Below the pieces are notes generated by a model. It worked only from the letters and a program-made list of their open reading frames with translations, was not told where the DNA came from and made no database searches. Source: Reyranella sp. CPCC 100927 (lineage in GTDB: Bacteria > Pseudomonadota > Alphaproteobacteria > Reyranellales > Reyranellaceae). Taken from it: 64,000 nucleotides of DNA. The position numbers and the translations under genes are program-made. Positions 54,938 through 64,000 of the stretch are shown piece after piece. Location: contig NZ_VOHA01000013.1 of the NCBI RefSeq assembly GCF_007859315.1, positions 1 to 64,000 on the forward strand, read 5' to 3'. Each line of letters begins with the position of its first letter. Within the stretch, counting starts at the first letter, position 1.

Positions 54938-56155
54938 TTACCACTTGGCCATGCGCTCCTTCAGCATGCCGTCGAGCGTGTCGAGGAACTGCTGCGTGGT
55001 CTGCCACGGCTCGTTCGGCCCGATCAGCAGCGCGAGATCCTTGGTCATCTTGCCGCCTTCGACGGCATCGACGCAGACCTTTTCCAGCGTGTCGGCAAAC
55101 TTCACGACATCGGGCGTGCCATCGAAGGTGCCGCGGTACTTCAGGCCCTGGGTCCAGGCGAAGATCGAGGCGATCGGGTTGGTCGAGGTCGCCTTACCCT
55201 TTTGGTGCTCGCGGTAGTGGCGTGTGACGGTGCCGTGCGCCGCTTCGGCCTCGACCGTCTTGCCGTCAGGCGTCATCAGAACCGATGTCATCATGCCCAG
55301 CGAGCCGAAGCCCTGGGCCACGGTGTCGCTCTGCACGTCGCCATCGTAGTTCTTGCACGCCCAGATGAAAGCGCCTTCCCACTTCAGCGCCGAGGCGACC
55401 ATGTCGTCGATCAGCCGGTGTTCGTAGGTGAGCTTCTTCTCCTTGAACTTGGCGGCGAACTCCTCGTCGAACACCTTCTGGAACAGATCCTTGAAGCGGC
55501 CGTCATAGCGCTTGAGGATCGTGTTCTTCGTCGACAGGTAGACCGGCCAGCCGCGGATCAGGCCGTAGTTGAACGAGCTGCGGGCGAAGCCGATGATCGA
55601 TTCGTCGATGTTGTACATCGCCATGGCGACGCCACCGCCGGGGAAATCGAACACGTTGTGCTCGATCACCTTGCCGTCCTCGCCCTCGAACTTGATCGTC
55701 AGCTTGCCCTTGCCGGGCACGACGAAGTCGGTGGCGCGATACTGGTCGCCGAAGGCATGGCGGCCGATCACGATCGGCTTGGTCCAGCCCGGCACCAGGC
55801 GGGGCACGTTCTTGCACACGATCGGTTCGCGGAAGATGGTGCCGCCGACGATGTTGCGGATCGTGCCGTTGGGCGACTTCCACATTTCCTTGAGGTTGAA
55901 CTCCTTCACGCGCGCTTCGTCGGGCGTGATGGTGGCGCACTTCACGGCGACGCCGTACTGCTGGGTCGCCTTTGCCGAGTCGACCGTGATCTGGTCGCTG
56001 GTGCGATCGCGTGCCTCGACGCCGAGGTCGTAATATTTCAGATCGACATCGAGGTAGGGCAGAATCAGCTTGTCCTTGATGAACTGCCAGATGATGCGAG
56101 TCATCTCGTCGCCGTCCATCTCGACAACCGGGTTCTTCACCTTGATCTTGGCCAT
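54938..56155 (-). CDS. icd: Isocitrate dehydrogenase (NADP+)
   Basis: A 405-residue homodimeric NADP-dependent enzyme of the TCA cycle, of the type shared with eukaryotic mitochondria (start [30 protein letters not shown]). Substrate and metal residues are in [41 protein letters not shown] and the [26 protein letters not shown] segment; [17 protein letters not shown] marks the nucleotide site. Length is normal. Confidence 0.97.
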   Translation of the reverse strand: MAKIKVKNPVVEMDGDEMTRIIWQFIKDKLILPYLDVDLKYYDLGVEARDRTSDQITVDSAKATQQYGVAVKCATITPDEARVKEFNLKEMWKSPNGTIRNIVGGTIFREPIVCKNVPRLVPGWTKPIVIGRHAFGDQYRATDFVVPGKGKLTIKFEGEDGKVIEHNVFDFPGGGVAMAMYNIDESIIGFARSSFNYGLIRGWPVYLSTKNTILKRYDGRFKDLFQKVFDEEFAAKFKEKKLTYEHRLIDDMVASALKWEGAFIWACKNYDGDVQSDTVAQGFGSLGMMTSVLMTPDGKTVEAEAAHGTVTRHYREHQKGKATSTNPIASIFAWTQGLKYRGTFDGTPDVVKFADTLEKVCVDAVEGGKMTKDLALLIGPNEPWQTTQQFLDTLDGMLKERMAKW

Positions 56156-56284
56156 GGAGTTAACCTTTTGCCGTGGAAGTAAGGAGGACTCGGCGTGGCC
56201 CCACGACGCCCCGCCGGCGCGCGGGTTCTAGCGGACGGGGTGCAGACCGGCAAGGCGTCGGCGTTCTCGTTGGCGCCGCCGGCA

Positions 56285-56884
56285 TCACGTCTTTTCAACT
56301 TTCGACGGCCGTGGGTCGAAAGGCATCGCGGTCAGCGTCGGCAGTACCGCGTCGATGGTATCGACGAACCGGATGTAGTCATGCAGTTCGGGGCGCGCGA
56401 AACGGGCTGCCACGCAACGCTCGATCAGGTCCTTGAGGGGGTCCCAGTAGCCATTGCCCTCGATGACGACCATCGGCTTGGCATGCAAGGCCAGCGTGCG
56501 CCAGGACAGGATCTCGAACAGCTCCTCCAGGGTACCGATGCCGCCGGGCAGGACGACAAAGGCATCGGCGCGTTCGAACATGGCCATCTTCCGCTCGTGC
56601 ATGGTCTCGACCACGATGCGTTCGCTCAGGTGCTCGTGGCCGACTTCGGCGCGCAGCAGGAAGCGGGGGATGATTCCCACCACATGGCCGCCGGCGGTGA
56701 GGGCACCGTTGGCCACGGCACCCATCAGGCCGACCGCACCACCGCCATAAACCAGGCTGACACTGTTTTCAGCCAGCAGACGGCCAAAGCGGGTGGCTTC
56801 ACTGGCGTACCGCGGGTCCAGCCCCGGGCTGGAGCCGCAGAAAACGCAGACGGCGTGCAGGGCAGGGGGTGTCACGGTGGTCAT
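56285..56884 (-). CDS. LOG-family protein (cytokinin riboside phosphate phosphoribohydrolase-like)
   Basis: A 199-residue Rossmann-like protein of the LOG/TIGR00730 family, which hydrolyses nucleoside 5'-monophosphates (AMP or cytokinin nucleotides) to free bases. Signatures: VCVFCGSSPG, VYGGGAVGLMGAVANGAL, and the active-site PGGIGTLEELFEILSWRTL with the catalytic Arg and Glu. ATG 56884 is chosen. The family is often misnamed lysine decarboxylase. Confidence 0.88.
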   Translation of the reverse strand: MTTVTPPALHAVCVFCGSSPGLDPRYASEATRFGRLLAENSVSLVYGGGAVGLMGAVANGALTAGGHVVGIIPRFLLRAEVGHEHLSERIVVETMHERKMAMFERADAFVVLPGGIGTLEELFEILSWRTLALHAKPMVVIEGNGYWDPLKDLIERCVAARFARPELHDYIRFVDTIDAVLPTLTAMPFDPRPSKVEKT

Positions 56885-57033
56885 CTCGGTACTTTCGGGC
56901 CGATGGATCAGGGTTCCGTCCACAGCGAGCGTCCGGACGGCAGGTACCAAAAGCGGTTCCTGCGCGCGGCACCCGGTGGCATGATGGTGTTCCCACGAAG
57001 TGCCGCGCCGGTAAAGACGCAACGGACAGACCA

Positions 57034-58593
57034 ATGAGTCGCGAGTCAGCCCCACCCCCGGGGTCGCCGCCGGACGTACCAGACGAGGAGACGATTCGCT
57101 CGGCCGTCGCGGCGTTGGCCAAGCAGCTTGGTCCTGCCGCGCCCCAGACCGCGCCGGCGACCGCAACGCCGCGCGAACCCGCGGAAGAACAGCTGCACAG
57201 TCCGCCGGCGACCGACAGCGCCATGGCGACCACACGGCGCCTCACCATCAATCGCCCTCAGTCGGACGCTTCCGTGCCTCCGCCGAATGACGAGGACATC
57301 TGGGTCGTTCCCGGGTCGGCAACGGCCGCGGCCGAAACGGTGGCCAGTGTGACCACGAAGTCGGGTGCGCCAACACGGGTTGCCGCGGCTTCTGCCGGCG
57401 AGCGACCTGGTTTCCGACCCTCGCGCTGGATTCCGGGTGCGGTCGTTGTCCTGCTGCTCATGGTGGCAGCTGGTTACTGGGCTGGCTTGCCGCCGTGGCA
57501 AACGGGCGATGTCAGCGTCCCGGCCGCTGCGCCGGCAAGGGGACCCGGCGGTACGCGGCCAGCGGACCGCGCGCCGCCGAGCCAGCCGGTGGATCCCGGC
57601 GCCCCACGGACCTCCGGCGTAACGCCGGCACAGCCAGACTCCGCGCCCAAGCCAGCCCCCGGGGCGTTGGATCCGGCGAAACCTGCCGACGCGACGCCCC
57701 CGGGCTCACCCGTGCCGCCAGCGGATGCCACGACGCCGGGTTCGACCGCGGCCCCCGCCGGCGCGGCGCCGAGCTTCGACATTGTGCGTATCGGGCCTGA
57801 CGGGCGGGGCGTCATCGCAGGGCGAGCGGCGCCGGGCAGCCGCGTCACGGTGCTGGATGGCGATCGCGAGTTTGCCGCCGTGGTGGCCGACAGCCGCGGC
57901 GAGTGGGTGGTCGTCATCGACCCGCCGCTGGCACCGGGCGCCCACGACCTGCGTCTGGTCCAGCAGCGCGACGGCGCGGTCGTGGCGCGCTCTGACCGGA
58001 CGATTACGGTGAATGTGCCGGCTGCGGTGGGCCCCGCATCGTCCAAGAGCGCGGCCGCACCGTCATCGATGCCCTTGATCGTGTCGACGCCTACAGGCGG
58101 TGGACCCAGTACGGTTATTCAGGCGCCAGGCGGGCCGGACACGCTGGCGCGATCTGGCCAGCTGGTGCTGGGCGCGGTCGACTATGACGAGCAGGGGCGC
58201 GTGGTGGCGACCGGCCAGGCGCCCCCGGGGACGACTGTTCGGGTCTACATCGACAATCGTCCGGTCGGCGATGCGACGGTGGGGCCCGATGGGCGGTGGG
58301 CGGTTCAGCCGGCGGATGCCATCGAGCTTGGTCGGCGTACGGTGCGGATCGATCAGCTTGGGCCAGGCGGGGCTGTGACGTCACGGTTGGAAGTGCCGTT
58401 CGAGCGGGTCACATTGGCACGGCCGGGGGTTGTCACGATCGCGCGCGGCGACAATCTGTGGAACATAGCCCGCGCCCGCTATGGTGACGGGCAGCGATAC
58501 ACCGTGATCTACGAGGCCAACAAGAATCAGATACGCGATCCTAATCTTATCTATCCCGGGCAAACGTTCGTTGTGCCAAAATCACTTGATTAA
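57034..58593 (+). CDS. Membrane-anchored LysM-domain protein
   Basis: A 519-residue protein: disordered cytoplasmic N-terminus, one transmembrane helix (residues about 133-152, IPGAVVVLLLMVAAGYWAGL), a Pro/Ala-rich stretch, an Ig-like bacterial region (VIAGRAAPGSRVTVLDGDREFAAVVADSRGEWVVVIDPPLAPGAHDLRL), a second one (VVATGQAPPGTTVRVYIDNRPVGDATVGPDGRW), and a C-terminal LysM (VTIARGDNLWNIARARYGDGQRYTVIYEANKNQI ... PGQTFVVP). LysM binds peptidoglycan. Such Ig-LysM proteins are common in Alphaproteobacteria; role unclear. Confidence 0.85.
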   Translation: MSRESAPPPGSPPDVPDEETIRSAVAALAKQLGPAAPQTAPATATPREPAEEQLHSPPATDSAMATTRRLTINRPQSDASVPPPNDEDIWVVPGSATAAAETVASVTTKSGAPTRVAAASAGERPGFRPSRWIPGAVVVLLLMVAAGYWAGLPPWQTGDVSVPAAAPARGPGGTRPADRAPPSQPVDPGAPRTSGVTPAQPDSAPKPAPGALDPAKPADATPPGSPVPPADATTPGSTAAPAGAAPSFDIVRIGPDGRGVIAGRAAPGSRVTVLDGDREFAAVVADSRGEWVVVIDPPLAPGAHDLRLVQQRDGAVVARSDRTITVNVPAAVGPASSKSAAAPSSMPLIVSTPTGGGPSTVIQAPGGPDTLARSGQLVLGAVDYDEQGRVVATGQAPPGTTVRVYIDNRPVGDATVGPDGRWAVQPADAIELGRRTVRIDQLGPGGAVTSRLEVPFERVTLARPGVVTIARGDNLWNIARARYGDGQRYTVIYEANKNQIRDPNLIYPGQTFVVPKSLD

Positions 58594-58675
58594 TAATAGG
58601 TTAAAGAATTTTCCTAATCTCACAGATGAGATTTATCCGCGATTGCGACTGACACAGTGGGTGTAGAGCACTGAA

Positions 58676-59365
58676 ATGTTGGCTGATTTTCTGATTCCCA
58701 TCCATCGCGAGGGCTGGCGGTTTGTCGGCATCTTCGCCGGCGTCACGTTGGTAGCGGCATTGTTCATTGCGCCGCTATTTTGGCCGTTTCTGCTGCTAAG
58801 CCTCTGGTGTGTCTATTTTTTCAGGGATCCGCCGCGGTTGACGCCGCAGCGCGAAGGCCTGTTCATTGCGCCCGCCGATGGCCTGGTGCGCGATGTCGGT
58901 TTGGCGGTGCCGCCCGCGGAGCTGGGGCTGGGATCCGCTCCGATGATGCGGGTCAGCACGTTTCTCAGCGTCTTTGACGTCCACATCAACCGGGTCCCGG
59001 TTGATGCCGTGGTCGAGACCGTTGCCTATCATCCGGGCAAATTCCTCAGCGCCGCCGACGACAAGGCGAGCGAGGAAAACGAGCGGACGGCCGTCAGCCT
59101 GCGCCTGGCCGATGGTCGGTCTGCGGCCGTCATCCAGATCGCCGGACTGGTGGCGCGCCGCATCGTCTGCCACCTGAAGCCGGGGCAACCCGTGCGTGCA
59201 GGCGAGCGTTACGGCTTGATACGCTTCGGCAGCCGCACCGATCTCTACCTTCCCGACGGCGTGATGCCGCTGGTCTGTCGCGGACAACGCATGATCGGTG
59301 GCGAGACGGTAATCGCCGACATCACCACGGCCGATCCGCAGCCGCGGTCGGCGGTCGAGCTTTGA
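58676..59365 (+). CDS. psd: Phosphatidylserine decarboxylase (short form)
   Basis: A 229-residue pyruvoyl enzyme that makes phosphatidylethanolamine. Early hydrophobic segments anchor it to the membrane (FAGVTLVAALFIAPLFWPFLLLSLW). Conserved parts are FVSVFDVHINR-like TFLSVFDVHINRVPVDAVVE and the C-terminal self-cleavage site RFGSRTDLYLP, where the Ser becomes the pyruvoyl group. It precedes pssA by 16 bases, giving the two successive steps of one pathway. Confidence 0.93.
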   Translation: MLADFLIPIHREGWRFVGIFAGVTLVAALFIAPLFWPFLLLSLWCVYFFRDPPRLTPQREGLFIAPADGLVRDVGLAVPPAELGLGSAPMMRVSTFLSVFDVHINRVPVDAVVETVAYHPGKFLSAADDKASEENERTAVSLRLADGRSAAVIQIAGLVARRIVCHLKPGQPVRAGERYGLIRFGSRTDLYLPDGVMPLVCRGQRMIGGETVIADITTADPQPRSAVEL

Positions 59366-59381
59366 GGTAGGGAGGCCAGCC

Positions 59382-60275
59382 ATGGCCGGCACACCACCCG
59401 GATCACCGCCACCGCGCCCCGGCGCGCTGCGCGGGTTGTCGATCAATCGGCTCCTGCCCAACGCGCTGACCACCATTGCCCTGTGCTCGGGGCTGACGGC
59501 GATTCGATACGGCTTGACCGGGGATTATCGCTCGGCCGTGCTGGCCGTGATCGTGGCGGCGATCTTCGATGCGCTGGATGGGCGGGTGGCACGCCGCCTC
59601 AATGTCACCAGCCGGTTCGGTGCCGAACTCGACTCGCTGTCGGATTTCTGCGCCTTCGGCGTCGCTCCGGCGCTGCTGGTCTACCTGTCGAGCATGGAGG
59701 CGGCGGGCAGCCTGGGTTGGGTCATCACCCTGATGTTTCCGATTTGCAGCGCCATGCGGCTGGCCCGCTTCAACGTCGGCCTGGCCGCCGACGAACCGCC
59801 GCCGGTATGGGCCGCGGCCTTCTTCACCGGCGTGCCCGCCCCGATCGGGGCGCTTCTGGTGCTGGTGCCGCTGATGCTGAGCCTCAGCCCGGACCTCAAC
59901 TGGAGCTGGCTGCGGCACCCGATCGTCGGTGGCGCCTTCCTGATCGGCGTGGCGGCCTTGATGGTAAGCCGCCTGCCGACATTTTCGTTCAAGAAGGGCC
60001 GAATTCCGCCTCACATGGTGTTGCCGGTGTTCCTCGGTATCGCCCTGGTCGTGGGCCTGCTGGCGACGTCACCCTGGGTGACGCTGCCGTGTCTCATGCT
60101 GTTGTACCTGGGAAGCCTGCCGGTGAGCTGGCGGGCCTACCAGCGACTGGAAGCTACGGACCGCGCGGCGCAGGCGTCCGCCGCCGCGACGACCGAACCC
60201 GACGCCCGGCCAGCAGGAGCCGGTATCGTCGAGTTGCGACCGGCGGGCGGTAACGACGACCGCTCGCGGTTGTGA
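59382..60275 (+). CDS. pssA: CDP-diacylglycerol-serine O-phosphatidyltransferase
   Basis: A 297-residue integral-membrane enzyme (six or more helices) that makes phosphatidylserine from CDP-diacylglycerol and serine. The CDP-alcohol phosphotransferase motif is DALDGRVARRLNVTSRFGAELDSLSD, matching DG-x2-AR-x8-G-x3-D-x3-D. GGGAGG precedes the ATG. With psd it forms the phosphatidylethanolamine route. Confidence 0.93.
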   Translation: MAGTPPGSPPPRPGALRGLSINRLLPNALTTIALCSGLTAIRYGLTGDYRSAVLAVIVAAIFDALDGRVARRLNVTSRFGAELDSLSDFCAFGVAPALLVYLSSMEAAGSLGWVITLMFPICSAMRLARFNVGLAADEPPPVWAAAFFTGVPAPIGALLVLVPLMLSLSPDLNWSWLRHPIVGGAFLIGVAALMVSRLPTFSFKKGRIPPHMVLPVFLGIALVVGLLATSPWVTLPCLMLLYLGSLPVSWRAYQRLEATDRAAQASAAATTEPDARPAGAGIVELRPAGGNDDRSRL

Positions 60276-60292
60276 GAGACGGGATATAGTCC

Positions 60293-60309
60293 TCCCCACG
60301 TGGTGGGGA
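60293..60309 (+). promoter_or_regulatory. Hairpin covering the ribosome-binding site of the next gene
   Basis: TCCCCAC-GTG-GTGGGGA is a perfect 7-base stem with a 3-base loop; its right arm is the GGGGA ribosome-binding site for the ATG at 60316. It could limit translation initiation of the phosphotransferase gene relative to pssA. Confidence 0.5.
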
Positions 60310-60315
60310 CGGCGC

Positions 60316-60924
60316 ATGCTTGATCCATTTGTCCGACGGCTGATTGATCCGCCGCTTGACCTGGCCGGTGCATGGCTCGCGCGCCGGGGTGTCGGCGCAA
60401 ATTTCCTGACGGGCGCGGGGCTGGCCATCGGCCTGCTGACGTTGCCGCTATTGGCGGCGCAAAATTATGACGCCGCACTGCTGGCGATCCTGGCCAATCG
60501 TCTGATCGATGGTCTCGACGGCGCCGTTGCGCGACGCACCGCGCTCACTGACTTCGGCGGGTATTTCGACATTGTCGCCGACATGGTGTTCTACGCCGTC
60601 ACGGTCCTGGGTTTTGCCCTGGCCGATCCCGAGAATGCGATCTGGGCGGCGGTACTGCTGACGGGGTTCATGGGCACCAGCAGCTCTTTCCTGGCCTGGG
60701 CCGCCGTTGCCGCCAAACGGGGCCACACCACGACGGATCGGGGCCGCAAGTCGATCTACTACAGCGCCGGCCTCGTGGAGGGCACCGAGACCGTGCTGTT
60801 CTTCGTGGCGATGTGCCTGTGGCCCGAGGTATTCGCCTGGCTGGCGGCGGCCTTCGCGGCCTTGTGTCTGTGGACGACGATCGTGCGCTTGACCGCTGCC
60901 GTCGACGCTTTCCGGGATGAGTGA
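60316..60924 (+). CDS. CDP-alcohol phosphatidyltransferase family protein
   Basis: A 202-residue membrane protein with the same catalytic motif, DGLDGAVARRTALTDFGGYFDIVADM. It resembles the small CDP-alcohol phosphotransferases (PgsA- or YnjF-like) and has about five helices. It may make phosphatidylglycerol phosphate or another phospholipid; the substrate cannot be set from sequence. It starts 41 bases after pssA. Confidence 0.85.
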   Translation: MLDPFVRRLIDPPLDLAGAWLARRGVGANFLTGAGLAIGLLTLPLLAAQNYDAALLAILANRLIDGLDGAVARRTALTDFGGYFDIVADMVFYAVTVLGFALADPENAIWAAVLLTGFMGTSSSFLAWAAVAAKRGHTTTDRGRKSIYYSAGLVEGTETVLFFVAMCLWPEVFAWLAAAFAALCLWTTIVRLTAAVDAFRDE

Positions 60925-60938
60925 CCCCGACGTTGTCG

Positions 60939-61685
60939 TCAACCGCCCAGCAGGCGGGACGTCAAACCACCCGGGAGAGCCATGCCGAGCCATACCGCGG
61001 CCTTGGTCGGCAGCGGAAAGGCGATCCGGGCACGGTTTTGTGCCAGGCCGCGGCGGATGATGTTCGACGCGCGCTCGGCCGTCATCAGAAACGGCATGGG
61101 GAAGCTGTTGCCGCGCGTAATGGCGCTCTCCACAAACCCGGGACAAATGGCGCTGACGCCGACCTTGTCGGCCTTGAGTTGAATCCGCAGGCTCTCCGCC
61201 AGCACGCGGCCGGCCGCCTTGCTGGCGTTGTAGCCGGCGGCTTGCGGCAGACCGAAGAAACCGGCCAGCGAACTCACAATGCCGATCTGGCCGACACGAC
61301 GCGCGCGCATTGCCGGCAGCAGCGGCAGGATGGTGTTGAGCGTGCCATCGACATTGATCGCCATGGTTCGCCGCAGCGACTCGCCGTCGCCGAGATCGCG
61401 ACCCTTCTCCAGCGCCACACCGGCATTGGCGATGACCAGGTCGACGGCGCGCTCGGCATCCTGCCGCTGCAACCAGGCTTCGAGCGTCGCGCGTTCGGTG
61501 ATGTCGATCGTGGCGGTCGCGACGTCGGCGCCCTTGTCCCGGCAGGCCGTGGCAACGTCGGCCAGACGCGTTGCATCGCGGCCGATCAGCGCCAGTCGTA
61601 CGCTCTTGGATGCATAGTCGCGCGCCAACGCCGCGCCGATGCCGCTGGAGGCACCGGTCAGCACAATCGAGCGAAACGGCGTCAC
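60939..61685 (-). CDS. SDR-family oxidoreductase
   Basis: A 248-residue short-chain dehydrogenase with cofactor motif LTGASSGIGAALA (residues 9-21), LVIANAGV, catalytic Ser in VSSLAGFFG and Tyr/Lys in YNASKAA, then ICPGFVES. Start is GTG 61685, overlapping the stop of the phosphatase gene (GTGA). It lacks the C-terminal features of any named subgroup; substrate unknown. Confidence 0.87.
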   Translation of the reverse strand: MTPFRSIVLTGASSGIGAALARDYASKSVRLALIGRDATRLADVATACRDKGADVATATIDITERATLEAWLQRQDAERAVDLVIANAGVALEKGRDLGDGESLRRTMAINVDGTLNTILPLLPAMRARRVGQIGIVSSLAGFFGLPQAAGYNASKAAGRVLAESLRIQLKADKVGVSAICPGFVESAITRGNSFPMPFLMTAERASNIIRRGLAQNRARIAFPLPTKAAVWLGMALPGGLTSRLLGG

Positions 61686-62206
61686 GCGGCAATTCCAAGG
61701 TCGCGCGGACGGATGAAGGCGGCGAGGTCACACCGACTGCGGCCCAGTTGACGCCAATCATCGGCGGCGAAGCGCAGCCAGGCCACGGCCCCGGTCGGGA
61801 ATTTCACGCGCATCGACGCCAGCTGCACCGGATCACCAGCCGTCGCCAAAGCGACGGCGGCCTCTCCCAGTCCCTCGTTGTGGCCGATCAGCAGGGCACA
61901 GCCGATCTCACTGTCCAATTGGCGGCAGCGCTCGATCAGGTACCCGGCGTCGGCCAGGTAGAGGTCGGGTTCAAGCTGCGTTGTCGGCGCCGGTTCGTAG
62001 ACGTCCAGCACATGATCCAGCGTCTCGCGGGTACGCCGCGACGTCGAGCACAGGATCAGGTCAGGGCGTATACCGCGGCGATGGAGTTCGCGGGCGACGG
62101 CGGTGGCCGCCCGCCGTCCGCGGCCGTTCAGTGGTCGGCCCTGGTCGCCGGAATCGACCGTATGCGCAACCGCCTTGGCGTGCCGCATCAGCAGCAGCTC
62201 TTTCAT
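61682..62206 (-). CDS. SixA-type histidine phosphatase
   Basis: A 174-residue phosphatase of the histidine-phosphatase superfamily: catalytic RHAKAV (Arg8-His9), GRRAATAVARELHRRGIRPDLILCSTSRRTRETL, and the second His in LLIGHNEGLGEAA. This is the SixA/phosphohistidine-phosphatase group that removes phosphate from His-containing phosphotransfer proteins. ATG 62206 has AGGTGG ahead. It is transcribed away from ppk. Confidence 0.88.
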   Translation of the reverse strand: MKELLLMRHAKAVAHTVDSGDQGRPLNGRGRRAATAVARELHRRGIRPDLILCSTSRRTRETLDHVLDVYEPAPTTQLEPDLYLADAGYLIERCRQLDSEIGCALLIGHNEGLGEAAVALATAGDPVQLASMRVKFPTGAVAWLRFAADDWRQLGRSRCDLAAFIRPRDLGIAA

Positions 62207-62445
62207 GGATCCACCTGTGTTCGGATTGATGGTCGGCTCGATTGCGTCACGTGTCAGGCGCCGCCGGCTTCTCCGGCCCTCCCTAGGAGGCCGCAGCATA
62301 GGTCCCACAAAGCAGCCATCAATGCATTTCTGCGCGCCGTGGCAGATTTCGGTAAGGTCGATGGGTGTCATGACTTTGCCACCGGGAGCGGGCTACTATA
62401 ATTGTGGAGAGCGCCGTGCACGAGCCGGCGAAAGCGAGGTCAACG

Positions 62446-64000
62446 GTGAACGCGCCAGTGTCACAGGCGGCAGTGTCGGAAGTCGCGTCAACGAACAATG
62501 CGGCCCAGGCCGCGCCTGCAACATTGCCCGCGCCCGATTCGCCACGGCGGTTCATCAATCGCGAATTGTCATGGTTGGCCTTCAACACCCGCGTGCTGGA
62601 GGAGGCGAGCAATCCACGCCATCCGCTGCTGGAGCGGGTGCGCTTCCTGTCGATCTCGGCCAACAACCTCGATGAATTCTACATGGTGCGCGTCGCCGGT
62701 CTGCGCGACATGCTGCCGACCCGCGCCAATCTGCTGTCGGACGACGGCCTGACGCCAGCCGAGCAACTCGCCGCGATCCGCGCTGCGGCCACCGACCTGA
62801 TGCATACGCAGCAGAACGTATGGGACGCGCTGCGCCAGGAGCTGCGCCAGTGCGACATCGCCGTGCTCGACGACAGCGAAATCACCGAAGCCGAACGCGC
62901 CTGGCTCAGCGACTATTTCACCGAGCATGTGTTCCCGGTCCTGACGCCGCTGGCCGTCGATCCGGCGCATCCCTTTCCGTTCATCCAGAACCTCGGCTTC
63001 TGCGAGATCCTGCAACTGCGCCGCGTGCAGGGCAAACGCACGCTGATGGCGCTGCTGCCGCTGCCGCCGCAGATCGATCGTTTCGTACGCCTGCCGGGTC
63101 CGTCGATCCGCTTCCTGCCGCTTGAGGAGCTCATCCAACTCTTCCTCGACCGGTTGTTCCCGGGGCACGCCGTGGTCCATCGCGGTCGCTTCCGGCTCAT
63201 CCGCGACAGCGACGTCGAGATCAACGAAGAGGCCGAGGACCTGGTGCAGATCTACCAGTCGGCGCTCAAGCGGCGGCGGCGCGGCGAAGTGGTGTCGATT
63301 TCGGTCAATGCCGATATGCCCGAGGCGCTGCGCGGCTTCCTGTTCGATCAGCTCGAGCTCACGCGTGGCACCGTCGATGTGTTTGAACTCGACCGGATCC
63401 TCAATATCGGCGACGTGTCGGCACTGATCGTCGACGACCGGCCTGACCTGAAGTTCAAGCCCTACGAGCCGCGCTTTCCCGAGCGCATCCGCGACTTCGG
63501 CGGCGATTCTTTCGCGGCCATTCGCGCCAAGGACCTCGTAGTGCATCATCCGTATGAAAGCTTCGATGTGGTGGTGCAGTTCCTGCGCCAGGCGACGCGC
63601 GATCCGGCCGTGATCGCCATCAAGCAGACGCTGTACCGCACCAGCAAGGACTCGCCGATCGTCAAGGCGCTGATCGAGGCGGCCGAAGCCGGCAAGACGG
63701 TAACCGCCCTGGTCGAGCTGAAAGCGCGCTTCGACGAGGAAGCCAACATCCGCTGGGCGCAGGACATGGAGCGGGCCGGCGTGCAGGTGGTCTACGGCTT
63801 CATCGATCTCAAGACCCACGCCAAGGTCTCGATGGTCGTGCGGCGCGAGAGTAGCGGTACGCGCACCTATGTGCATTTCGGCACGGGCAACTATCATCCC
63901 GTGACGGCGCGCATCTACACCGACGTGTCGTTCTTCACCTGCGATCCGGCCATGGGCCGCGATGCCGCGAAGCTCTTCAACTATATGACGGGCTATGCCC
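62446..64000 (+). CDS. ppk: Polyphosphate kinase (incomplete at window end)
   Basis: The first 518 codons of a polyphosphate kinase 1, which reversibly makes long-chain polyphosphate from ATP. The N-domain starts [49 protein letters not shown]; later blocks include [81 protein letters not shown], and [12 protein letters not shown] with the catalytic His. I use GTG 62446 (GAGGT five bases ahead); GTG 62416 and 62404 are alternatives. The C-terminal third lies past the window. Confidence 0.93.
   Translation, partial: MNAPVSQAAVSEVASTNNAAQAAPATLPAPDSPRRFINRELSWLAFNTRVLEEASNPRHPLLERVRFLSISANNLDEFYMVRVAGLRDMLPTRANLLSDDGLTPAEQLAAIRAAATDLMHTQQNVWDALRQELRQCDIAVLDDSEITEAERAWLSDYFTEHVFPVLTPLAVDPAHPFPFIQNLGFCEILQLRRVQGKRTLMALLPLPPQIDRFVRLPGPSIRFLPLEELIQLFLDRLFPGHAVVHRGRFRLIRDSDVEINEEAEDLVQIYQSALKRRRRGEVVSISVNADMPEALRGFLFDQLELTRGTVDVFELDRILNIGDVSALIVDDRPDLKFKPYEPRFPERIRDFGGDSFAAIRAKDLVVHHPYESFDVVVQFLRQATRDPAVIAIKQTLYRTSKDSPIVKALIEAAEAGKTVTALVELKARFDEEANIRWAQDMERAGVQVVYGFIDLKTHAKVSMVVRRESSGTRTYVHFGTGNYHPVTARIYTDVSFFTCDPAMGRDAAKLFNYMTGYA

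Overview
The window is GC-rich, densely coded DNA that looks like an alphaproteobacterial chromosome. Signs of this are a GAAC-N7-GAAC LexA box in front of recA, the nearby presence of recA, alaS and an NADP isocitrate dehydrogenase, several orphan Bug/TctC-type solute-binding proteins, and dispersed palindromic repeats. A Rhodospirillales or Hyphomicrobiales host (for example something like Reyranella) is a guess; no rRNA gene, tRNA gene or CRISPR array was seen.

Layout. 1-3182: AraC regulator and two secreted proteins of unclear role. 3334-6864: OmpR/EnvZ-type two-component system, a MipA/OmpV outer-membrane protein and a small hypothetical. 6984-14252: an iron-uptake block made of a FecI-type sigma factor, FecR, a FecA-type TonB receptor, a DUF4198 protein, and DUF3649, PepSY-TM and DUF3325 membrane proteins; two matching palindromic sites precede fecI and the receptor gene. 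14456-15835: a Bug-family binding protein and the 3' remnant of a second TonB receptor. 15823-23625: a minus-strand aromatic-degradation operon (hydrolase, LigA, LigB, Rieske dioxygenase alpha and beta, diol dehydrogenase, nitronate-monooxygenase-like protein, acyl-CoA ligase) with a divergent TetR gene and a perfect 14-bp palindrome between them.

23832-27755: accessory genes (secreted protein, zincin-like protein, methyltransferase, MFS exporter). 27974-29047: recA. 29502-35597: a minus-strand group holding five CxxxCxxCC (YkgJ-type) modules in three genes, one of them a three-module 784-residue protein, interleaved with an ArgD-like aminotransferase and an alpha/beta hydrolase. 35906-39395: alaS followed by three small genes. 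39408-43936: a frameshifted DUF3303 gene, a Bug protein, an amidohydrolase, an amidase and a LysR regulator. 44038-45898: a formylglycine-generating-enzyme-like protein and a second, closely similar LysR gene. 46157-51690: a complete peptide/nickel-type ABC transporter operon. 51920-54117: a beta-propeller protein and another Bug protein.

54184-64000: housekeeping genes: queC, icd, a LOG-family protein, a LysM protein, psd, pssA, a further CDP-alcohol phosphotransferase, an SDR, a SixA-type phosphatase, and ppk running off the window end.

The least explained structure is the expansion of CxxxCxxCC modules around argD; the aromatic operon is the most distinctive pathway, combining a Rieske dioxygenase with a class III LigAB ring-cleavage enzyme.
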